Source: Sphingomicrobium aestuariivivum (GTDB taxonomy: Bacteria; Pseudomonadota; Alphaproteobacteria; Sphingomonadales; Sphingomonadaceae). Taken from it: a stretch of 64,000 nucleotides of DNA. The DNA is taken from contig NZ_CP102629.1 of NCBI RefSeq assembly GCF_024721585.1, positions 1 through 64,000 on the forward strand. The letters are read 5' to 3'. The position numbers and the translations under genes were made by a program. Below the pieces are notes generated by a model. That model saw only the letters and a program-made list of their open reading frames with translations, was not told where the DNA came from and did no database searches. Positions 55,656 through 62,321 of the stretch are shown piece after piece. Positions within the stretch are counted from its first letter, which is position 1. Every line of letters begins with the position of its first letter.

Positions 55656-56651
55656 CTAGGCGATGTCGTGATATTCGGCGTACCACCGGACGAAATTCCG
55701 GGCGCCGGTGTCAAGGCTGGTCGTGGGAGAAAAACCGGTCGCGGCCTTCAGGGGATCGATGTCGGCGAAGGTCGCGGGCACGTCGCCCGGCTGCATCTCG
55801 GCCATCTCGATCTCGGCCTTGCGCCCCGTCGCGTCCTCGAGGATGTCGACCAGCGTGCCGATCTCCTCGGGGTTGTTGTTGCCGATATTGTAGACGGCGT
55901 GCGGGGCCCTCGAGCCGCCCTGCTTCATGGTGCCGTCATCGGCGGGCGGGTGGTCGAGGCACCCGATGATGCCGCTGACGATATCGTCGATGTAGGTGAA
56001 GTCGCGGCGCATCTTGCCATGGTTGAACAGGCGGATCGGCTTGCCGCGATAGAGCGCCTCGGTGAACAGCCACATCGCCATGTCGGGGCGACCCCATGGG
56101 CCGTAGACGGTGAAGAAGCGAAGACCCGTCATCGGCACGCGATAGAGATGCGCATAGCTCTCGCTCATCAGCTCGTTGGCGCGCTTGGTCGCGGCATAGA
56201 GCGAGACGGGATGGTCGACACGGTCATCGACCGAGAAGGGCATCTTCTCGTTGCCACCATAGACCGAGGAGGAGCTGGCATAGACGAAATGCTTGGGCTC
56301 GTGCGCGCGGGCCAGTTCGAGCATGTTGAGATGGCCGACGAGATTGGCATCGGCATAATCGTGCGGCTTGAGGATCGAATTGCGCACGCCTGCCTGCGCA
56401 CCGAGATGGACGATGCGGTCGAAACGGTAGCGCTGCTTGAGGCTGTCGACCGCGTCGCGGTTCGCGAAGTCCATCTTCTCGAAGGTGAAGTTCGGATGAT
56501 CGCCGATCCACGCGAGCCGCGCTTCCTTGAGGGCAGGGTCGTAATAGGCGTTGAGATTGTCGATGCCGACGACCTCTTCACCGCGCTCGAGCAGGAATTT
56601 CGCTGTTGCCGATCCGATGAACCCCGCGGCGCCGGTTACTAATATCGTCAT
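55656..56651 (-). CDS. UDP-glucuronate 4-epimerase (NAD-dependent epimerase)
   Basis: This 331-residue extended SDR starts ILVTGAAGFIGSATAKFL, then GIDNLNAYYDPALKEARL, HLGAQAGVRNSILKPHDY, the catalytic ASSSSVYGGNEKMPF and YAATKRANELM, and RFFTVYGPWGRPDMA. This set is typical of UDP-glucuronate 4-epimerases that make UDP-galacturonate for capsule or LPS. The ATG at 56651 is where the Rossmann strand begins; the longer in-frame form would add 27 Pro/Ala-rich residues. Its substrate is made by ugd at 49809. Confidence 0.9.
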   Translation of the reverse strand: MTILVTGAAGFIGSATAKFLLERGEEVVGIDNLNAYYDPALKEARLAWIGDHPNFTFEKMDFANRDAVDSLKQRYRFDRIVHLGAQAGVRNSILKPHDYADANLVGHLNMLELARAHEPKHFVYASSSSVYGGNEKMPFSVDDRVDHPVSLYAATKRANELMSESYAHLYRVPMTGLRFFTVYGPWGRPDMAMWLFTEALYRGKPIRLFNHGKMRRDFTYIDDIVSGIIGCLDHPPADDGTMKQGGSRAPHAVYNIGNNNPEEIGTLVDILEDATGRKAEIEMAEMQPGDVPATFADIDPLKAATGFSPTTSLDTGARNFVRWYAEYHDIA

Positions 56652-56737
56652 GGCGCCCGCCTTTAGCGGCGCGCCGGTCGGGAGGCCAGCCCCTAGCGCG
56701 GGCGGAACCGCGAGGGGGCGCGGGGCTTTCAAGGGCC

Positions 56738-57748
56738 ATGCTTCTTACCGCCTCCGCAACGATCGCGCGCGTCGACGCCGACATTTCCGAAAGCATGGAC
56801 ACCATCAATTCGCTGGCAGACGGCTTCTTCGCCTCGCTGCCCAAGATGGCCATCGCTTTCGTGGTCTTCCTCATATTCTGGGTGATCGCCAGCATCGTCC
56901 GCAAGGTCATCCAGCGCGCCCGCTTCGGCGACAGCGGCTCGACGCTGTCGACGGTGTTCGGACGGATCGCCTATTGGATCCTGATGATCGTCGGGCTGTT
57001 CGTGGCATTGACCGTGGTGCTGCCCTCGCTCACCCCCGGCCAGCTCGTCTCGGGGCTCGGCATCGGCGGCCTCGCCATCGGTTTCGCCTTCCAGGACATC
57101 TTCCAGAATTTGCTGGCGGGCATCCTCATTCTCATCCGCCAGCCGTTCCGCATCGGCGACGAAATCGAGAGCGGCGACTATAAGGGCCGCGTCGAGGCGA
57201 TCGAGACGCGCGCGACCTTCATCCGCACCTTCGACGGGCGGCGGGTGATCATCCCCAACAAGCAGATCTATTCGGATCCGCTGAAGGTGGTGAGCGCCTA
57301 TGACCATCGCCGCAGCCAATATGACATCGGCATCGGCTATGGCGACGATATCCGCGAGGCCAAGAAGATCATTCTCGAGACGATGGAGAAGACCGAAGGC
57401 GTGCTCGCCGATCCGGGGCCGGATGTCTTGGTCGAGGATCTGGCGGCCAGCTGGATCACGCTGCGTGCACGCTGGTGGCATGACAGCGTGCGCTCGGACG
57501 AGGTGAAGACGAAGAGCCGCGTGATCGAGAATGTCGCTTATGCGCTGACCGAGGCGGGGATCGACCTGCCGTTCGAGACCAATGTGCTGCTCTTCCACGA
57601 CCAGACCGAGGAAAGCGACGGCGACCGTGGCAAGCAGCGCGAAGGCTGGCCGTCGGGCAATGACAATCCGCGCCCGCGCTACAAGCTCGACCGTCCGGGC
57701 GATGGCGATGCCAACAAGGGCCGCGCGGGGACCGTCGAGGAAATCTGA
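56738..57748 (+). CDS. Mechanosensitive ion channel, MscS family
   Basis: This 336-residue protein has three TM helices: FASLPKMAIAFVVFLIFWVI, IAYWILMIVGLFVALTVVL and the pore helix GLGIGGLAIGFAFQDIFQNL, rich in Gly and Ala. A beta domain (RQPFRIGDEIESGDYKGRVE, TFIRTFDGRRVIIPNKQIYS) and a C-terminal cage follow, then a charged tail. It opens under membrane tension and protects from osmotic downshock. Confidence 0.92.
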   Translation: MLLTASATIARVDADISESMDTINSLADGFFASLPKMAIAFVVFLIFWVIASIVRKVIQRARFGDSGSTLSTVFGRIAYWILMIVGLFVALTVVLPSLTPGQLVSGLGIGGLAIGFAFQDIFQNLLAGILILIRQPFRIGDEIESGDYKGRVEAIETRATFIRTFDGRRVIIPNKQIYSDPLKVVSAYDHRRSQYDIGIGYGDDIREAKKIILETMEKTEGVLADPGPDVLVEDLAASWITLRARWWHDSVRSDEVKTKSRVIENVAYALTEAGIDLPFETNVLLFHDQTEESDGDRGKQREGWPSGNDNPRPRYKLDRPGDGDANKGRAGTVEEI

Positions 57749-57751
57749 TAC

Positions 57752-57788
57752 GAAAAAGGGCAGGGCGGTTTCCCGCGCCTGCCCCTTT
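57752..57788. terminator. Terminator between mscS and the convergent DUF305-LVIVD gene
   Basis: AAAGGG-CAGG-GCGG pairs with CCGC-CCTG-CCCTTT around TTTC, with two single-base bulges. A runs and T runs flank it on either side, so it can serve both convergent genes. Confidence 0.7.
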
Positions 57789-57804
57789 GACGTGCCGTTG
57801 GCGA

Positions 57805-60171
57805 TTAGCCGACGAGTTTGGCCAGCACCTCCTTGAGCGCCGCCTTGCGGGCCTCGTCCGCGCCGCCGTCGAGCACCGGCAGCAGCCGCTTCACGAGGTC
57901 CATGTCGCCATCTCGAATGGCAGCGCGGAACTGCGCGATGCGGCCGGCGTCGAGGGACTTGTTGCGCTCGAGCTGGTCGAGATAGGCCAGCGCGACCACG
58001 GGGTCGGTCTTCCACATGAGCTCGGTCTGCTGCTGCGGATTGAACGGACCGTCCTGGATGGCGAGGTTCGCCGCGGCGATCTCGTTGGCGCTGAGATAGG
58101 CCGAGGGCTCGAGCGCGAAGACGTCGAGGCCGCGGGTGATCTCGGTGCCGTAGAGACGACCATCATAATAGTATGTCGACCAGTAGCCGCCGAAGCTCAT
58201 GCGCTCGTCGAACACGGGGCCGCGGTCGAAATAGGCAATCTCGACCGGGTTCTCGCTGTCGGTGAAGTCCATGATCGACAGCCCGCCCTGGTACCAGGCC
58301 TGCGCGAACAGGTCGCGCCCGGGCACGGGGATGGCCGAGCCGTTGTGCGCGACGCAATTTTCCTCGTCCGACTGGGCGGCGGGGAGCTTGTAATAGCTCT
58401 TGAAGACGAGCTTGCCGTCGACAACGTCGTAGATCGCGTTGGCGCCCCAGTTCTTGGGGTCCGAGGCGCGGCAGCGCGGGCGACCGCCGCCACCCCATTC
58501 GTCGGTGAAGACGACCTTCGAGCCATCATTACTGAAGGTCGCCGAGTGCCAATAGGCAAAGCCGTTATCGGTCACCGCGTCGATGCGCACCGGCTTCATC
58601 GGATCGGAGATGTCGAGGAGGATACCGTTGCCCGAACAGGCACCCGCCGCGATACCCCGCTCGGGGAAGGCGGTGATGTCGTGGCACTGGTTGGTGATGT
58701 AGCTGTCCTGCGTGCCTTCACCATGGTCGCCGCCGCGCCACAGGCCGGCGATGTTGCCTTCCTCGTCGGCGAAGATGCGGGGGCTGTCGACGATGCGCGC
58801 GGCGGCCGGATTGGCGACGGGGATCTCGACCACGTCGATCGAGAAGAGCGCGGTGTTGGTGTCGCCCGGCACCCAGCCGACACAGCCTTCGAGTTCCTCG
58901 CCGTCGCGCACGCCGGCGGTGCCCGAGACATAGACGATCACGCGCTCGTCATCGGCATCGACGATCGAGTGGGTGTGGCTGCCGCGGCAGGTCTGCACGA
59001 GACCGACCTGGCGGGGCATGGCGATATCGGAAATGTCGAAGATGCGGATACCGCGGAAGCGTTCCTCGCTGATGTCCTCGCTGACACCCTGCAGGCCGCA
59101 GTCGATGCGCCCGCGGGTCTGCTCGACGCTCATGATGAGAAGGTCGCCGACGACCGAGACGTCGCCCTGCCCGCCGGGGCAGACGACCGAGGAGAGGAGG
59201 GCGGGGACGCCGTCCTCGCCCAGCTGGTAGATGTTGAAGCCGTGATAGTTGCCGACGAACAGCTTGTCCCCGTCGAAGGCCATGTCGGTCTGCGCGAAGG
59301 AGAGAAGCGGCGAGCGCGCGTCCCAGACATAATCGGGCTCCCCGTCACCATCGGCATCCTCGTCGGACAGCGGCGGCATGCCGCTCGGGTTGGCGGGGTC
59401 GAAGAAACCGGTCGGCTTCTGGAGGGTCGCCACCTTGCGCAGGTTCCAGATCGCTTCCCCGGCGTCGTAGAGGCCGGGCTTCAGGCCGACGCGCGGGTCG
59501 CTCGACAGGCCGGCCAGCAACAGGTTCATCTTGGCGATCTCGGCCTGCTGGTCCGAACGCACGTCATTGGCGAACTCTGCAAGCAGCGGGTCGCGCGCAG
59601 TGCCGGGCAGGTTGAACAGGTCGCCTACCATCTCGAGCGCCCCTTCGTGGTGCGCGATCATGAGGGTGAGGAACTGGCGGTCGAAGTCGACGCCCTCGGC
59701 GGCGGCGAGCGCGGCCATTTCGGCGGGCGTGGCCATGCCGGCCATGGTCATCATGGCGTCGTGGCTCATGCCGTGATTGCCATGGTCCATCGCGCCTTCG
59801 GCCATTGCCGAATGCGAGGCCGGATCGGGCGCATATTCACCGCGCTGTCCGAGCCAGGTGCGCATGAACTCCACTTCATCGGCCTGGCTCGCGGTGATGC
59901 GGCCGGCGGCCTCGACGATGTCGCTGTTGCCGGTCCGACCCTCGACGAGGTCGGCCATCAGCGTGGCCTGGTGATGGTGATGGATCATCGCCTGCATGAA
60001 GGCGACGTCGGCTTCGATGTAGCTGGTGTCCGAGATCTTGCCGGCTTCCTCGGCGGAAATCACGCGGGAAGCTTCACCGGGGGCGCCGGGCAGCACGATC
60101 TGCTGGGCGGCGGCGGGCGCGGCGAGAGCGACAAGGCTGGCGCAGCAGGCCAGGCGAGACAGGCAGTTCAC
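57805..60171 (-). CDS. Secreted DUF305 + LVIVD-repeat protein with His/Met-rich linker
   Basis: This 788-residue protein has a signal peptide (MNCLSRLACCASLVALAAPAAAQ read from GTG). The DUF305 part (about 45-230) contains FMQAMIHHHHQATLMADL and LMIAHHEGALEMV, with a Met/His-rich insert (MDHGNHGMSHDAMMTMAGM) between, as in copper- or other metal-associated proteins. A long LVIVD beta-propeller-like region follows (about 240-720) with DVSVVGDLLIMSVE, IRIFDISDIAMPRQVGLV and GLSIMDFTDSENPVEIAYF, then a short helical tail. I chose the GTG at 60171 over the ATG at 60210: GAGGAG precedes the GTG, and the longer N terminus would be acidic. The start region lies in a perfect long hairpin. The role is probably periplasmic or surface metal handling. 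Confidence 0.85.
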   Translation of the reverse strand: MNCLSRLACCASLVALAAPAAAQQIVLPGAPGEASRVISAEEAGKISDTSYIEADVAFMQAMIHHHHQATLMADLVEGRTGNSDIVEAAGRITASQADEVEFMRTWLGQRGEYAPDPASHSAMAEGAMDHGNHGMSHDAMMTMAGMATPAEMAALAAAEGVDFDRQFLTLMIAHHEGALEMVGDLFNLPGTARDPLLAEFANDVRSDQQAEIAKMNLLLAGLSSDPRVGLKPGLYDAGEAIWNLRKVATLQKPTGFFDPANPSGMPPLSDEDADGDGEPDYVWDARSPLLSFAQTDMAFDGDKLFVGNYHGFNIYQLGEDGVPALLSSVVCPGGQGDVSVVGDLLIMSVEQTRGRIDCGLQGVSEDISEERFRGIRIFDISDIAMPRQVGLVQTCRGSHTHSIVDADDERVIVYVSGTAGVRDGEELEGCVGWVPGDTNTALFSIDVVEIPVANPAAARIVDSPRIFADEEGNIAGLWRGGDHGEGTQDSYITNQCHDITAFPERGIAAGACSGNGILLDISDPMKPVRIDAVTDNGFAYWHSATFSNDGSKVVFTDEWGGGGRPRCRASDPKNWGANAIYDVVDGKLVFKSYYKLPAAQSDEENCVAHNGSAIPVPGRDLFAQAWYQGGLSIMDFTDSENPVEIAYFDRGPVFDERMSFGGYWSTYYYDGRLYGTEITRGLDVFALEPSAYLSANEIAAANLAIQDGPFNPQQQTELMWKTDPVVALAYLDQLERNKSLDAGRIAQFRAAIRDGDMDLVKRLLPVLDGGADEARKAALKEVLAKLVG

Positions 60172-60218
60172 GACATGATGCTCCTCAAAATTCGTTTCGA
60201 GGCGCATCATGTCGTGAA
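60167..60218 (-). promoter_or_regulatory. Perfect 14-bp hairpin that covers the ribosome site and start of the DUF305-LVIVD gene
   Basis: TTCACGACATGATG at 60167-60180 and its exact reverse complement at 60205-60218 flank 24 bases, in which CCTC/GAGG adds four more pairs. In the mRNA (minus strand) the GAGGAG ribosome site and the GUG start at 60171 both fall inside this stem. That would block initiation unless opened by heat, a protein or a metabolite. Confidence 0.7.
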
Positions 60219-60546
60219 ACCGCGGAAAAGCAACGAGGCTTTTGACGGCCGGTCGATAGCGACCGACGGACGGCCTGATCGCGTCGCTTACAGGGCTGTT
60301 CGAAAGACGTTCGGACTTCGTTTCCGGCTGTTGGCCGCAATTGAAAGCTGTTCCTGTACACTTGTGGCTTGGACGACGCGCTTGGCCGGACAGGCGAAAA
60401 TCTTCACCCCAAATTAACGATGTTTGTCCAAATTCGAAGAGGTTGGCTCAGCGGTTAACGGGGACGTTCCTTCCCTAGAGGAAAGCCAGTTTTCGGCTAG
60501 TCCACACGAAAAAGATCAGAAATGATGGGCGAGGCATTTGACGAGC
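60219..60546. other. Gene-free stretch between the DUF305-LVIVD gene and the peptide pair
   Basis: This holds the promoters for the two divergent units. I see an AGCC-AGTTTTC-GGCT hairpin near 60486-60500 but no terminator, tRNA or further small gene. The AT content is higher than in the neighbouring genes, which fits a promoter region. Confidence 0.4.
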
Positions 60547-60696
60547 ATGAATGAGCAAGTCGGCAAAAAGCAGCCCTGGCAGGCCCCGAGACTTTCCAAG
60601 ATAAGCGCGAAGGCGGCGCGCATGCCGGGCACGGGTGTTGGCGGAGAAGGCTGTTCTGGAAAAGTCGGGAAGGCATACCCTCTCTGCTCCAGCTAG
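60547..60696 (+). CDS. RiPP-precursor-like peptide 1 (49 residues)
   Basis: The peptide has a basic front MNEQVGKK, then QPWQAPRLSKISAKAARM, and an end MPG-TGVGGEGCSGKVGKA with PLCSS. The W-x-x-P-x-L spacing resembles the leader motif bound by PqqD-like recognition elements in lasso and related RiPP systems. Cysteines are at 36 and 47. It is aligned without gaps to the second peptide at 60879-61028 with 32 of 49 residues identical. The 5' flanks share TTTGACGAG just before the start. No processing enzymes lie within the window; a nucleotidyltransferase of a RiPP-associated type lies nearby. The function is unknown. Confidence 0.65.
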   Translation: MNEQVGKKQPWQAPRLSKISAKAARMPGTGVGGEGCSGKVGKAYPLCSS

Positions 60697-60720
60697 GCTC
60701 AAAAGCCCTGCGCCTTTTAT

Positions 60721-60757
60721 CTTTGCAAGGCATTAAGGACGTTTGTTATTTGCAAAG
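60721..60757. repeat. 8-bp inverted repeat between the two peptide genes
   Basis: CTTTGCAA at 60721-60728 and TTGCAAAG at 60750-60757 are perfect reverse complements 21 bases apart. It may be a weak terminator of peptide 1 or an operator of peptide 2. Confidence 0.4.
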
Positions 60758-60878
60758 AAGGCGGTCGCCTCATATCAGCGGCATAGGATTTGAATTCTTG
60801 GTCGCAGTTGCGGGCTTGGCGTAATTGCCCGAGACCTCAGAGCCCGGCCTATTTGATGCAGAGAGGTGTTTGACGAGG

Positions 60879-61028
60879 GTGAGTGACCAGATCAACAGAA
60901 GGCAGCCGTGGCAGGCTCCAAAGCTAACTCAATTGAATGCAAAAGCGGCGCGCATGCCGGGTGCCGGCTCTAGCGGTGAAGGATGCTCTGGCAAGATTGG
61001 AAAGGCCAACCCGCTCTGTAGCAGTTAG
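60879..61028 (+). CDS. RiPP-precursor-like peptide 2 (49 residues)
   Basis: The peptide starts with GTG (VSDQINRR), followed by QPWQAPKLTQLNAKAARM and an end with PGAGSSGEGCSGKIGKA and PLCSS. Length, W11, P14, L16, E34, C36 and C47 are at the same positions as in peptide 1. DNA third positions differ widely, so the shared residues are under selection. GAGAGGTG lies upstream of the start. The stop is 7 bases from the end of the convergent nucleotidyltransferase gene. Confidence 0.65.
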   Translation: MSDQINRRQPWQAPKLTQLNAKAARMPGAGSSGEGCSGKIGKANPLCSS

Positions 61029-61035
61029 CGAGACA

Positions 61036-62196
61036 CTAATCCGACATAAGGTTTTCAAAAATTTCGCATGCCGCTGCTGTTCTAGGCTCAACTTTCGTTC
61101 CAACTTCCGTCGAGCGCTGCCTCAGCAAGCGATTGAAATGCGATGCATAACCGCGTGCTTTCGACAAGAATCCTTTGGGGACCCCATATTGTGACGTGAG
61201 TCTGCTTGGGGATGGCACGACCTGGCCAAGAAGCTCACCCCAACTGTACTGGGTGAATCGCTCTCGATCGCGAAGGGCACGCAACTCCCTATTGCTCGAA
61301 AACATCATCGTCCAAGCGGCATTTATCTCTGCATCATTGGCCTTTGACTCAACTCGCGAGAGCAAACCAAACGCGAGCATGGCCTCTTTTTCGAGAGCAT
61401 AGTGCTCCACCAGCTCTTGATAGCGTTCGAGTTGAAAATCTTCGTGGCCGAACAAAATCGAAAGATCGGTGACGACAAGCGGTCCGTTGTTGAGTTTGTG
61501 GTCGCGGAACGAATGGGCCAGAATATGTACGGCCGTCCATTCTAATCCAGGGAAGACGACTTCCTGACCAATTACCTTGTGTTTGAAGGCCGACGCCCAG
61601 AAGCGGTCCTCATCGCTCATGTCAGGTCCGTTGCCATGAAAGACGCGATGATGAACTTCGACTAGCACACTCTCGGACGGATCAACCAGAGCGGGCAACT
61701 GGTGAGAATTTTCCAGCCACCAGTCATGTTTCTGAAACGGCTTCAACGTCCGATAGCCATTGGACCTCAGGTGATCGAAGACAAGAACGGCATTCTCTTT
61801 TCCACGCACCAAGAGGTCGAGGTCTCTCATCGGCCGCAGCCCAGGTTCGGCATAGCCGCATATTGAGAGCCATGCCCCCTTCAGTGCGAGGGCATCAACC
61901 CCCAATTTATCGAATGCGGCGTAGCAATCGGCCAGCACTTGTTGCTGCCGTAGATGCTGGAGAGTGTACGTGATGTGAGCGTCTTTCCAGCGCTCGAGAA
62001 GTGCAGGCGGCATGGCTGACCGTTGCTCGTCACTCAGCAATGAGAGAGCAATTGGAATGCCTCGATGTTCCTCGAGGCTGCGTGATAGGCGGACCCAGTC
62101 GTCAGGCCTGTAATTATCAACGCCACCGGCATGAGGAAGCTGTTTCCTGCCCAGAATGGCTGCCCCCAGTTGCTCCCATCGCTCAAGGTGATGCAT
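61036..62196 (-). CDS. Nucleotidyltransferase family protein (PF14907-like), RiPP-locus type
   Basis: This 386-residue protein has the nucleotidyltransferase core with LALKGAWLSICGYAEPGLRP and MRDLDLLV (the DxD metal site) near residues 105-130, plus VEVHHRVF and WTAVHILAHSFRDH later. That matches the uncharacterised NTP_transf_5 family, members of which often sit in lasso-peptide and exopolysaccharide loci of alphaproteobacteria. I chose the ATG at 62196, with AGGAG 7 bases before it. It lies downstream of Wzc on the same strand and faces the peptide pair tail to tail. The substrate is unknown. Confidence 0.75.
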   Translation of the reverse strand: MHHLERWEQLGAAILGRKQLPHAGGVDNYRPDDWVRLSRSLEEHRGIPIALSLLSDEQRSAMPPALLERWKDAHITYTLQHLRQQQVLADCYAAFDKLGVDALALKGAWLSICGYAEPGLRPMRDLDLLVRGKENAVLVFDHLRSNGYRTLKPFQKHDWWLENSHQLPALVDPSESVLVEVHHRVFHGNGPDMSDEDRFWASAFKHKVIGQEVVFPGLEWTAVHILAHSFRDHKLNNGPLVVTDLSILFGHEDFQLERYQELVEHYALEKEAMLAFGLLSRVESKANDAEINAAWTMMFSSNRELRALRDRERFTQYSWGELLGQVVPSPSRLTSQYGVPKGFLSKARGYASHFNRLLRQRSTEVGTKVEPRTAAACEIFENLMSD

Positions 62197-62321
62197 CAAG
62201 TCGCTCCTGACGCGTGAGGTTCTTGTGTGGGCGGGGCATTTGCAGCCGGACCAATTCCCCCGTCATCGAGTCTCAACATCGCTGGCCAACACGAATTGGG
62301 GCGTGAGCAAGCCCTCTCGGT

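Noticed and set aside
57787-60417. Plus-strand open frame of 876 codons opposite the DUF305-LVIVD gene
   Set aside because: It mirrors the codon pattern of the real gene, has no recognisable domain and no ribosome site, and it runs through the terminator and the start hairpin.
60547-61028. Firm call of the tandem peptides as lasso peptides
   Set aside because: The leader lacks the usual Thr before the core, and no B or C enzyme is in the window, so only a general RiPP-like call is made.
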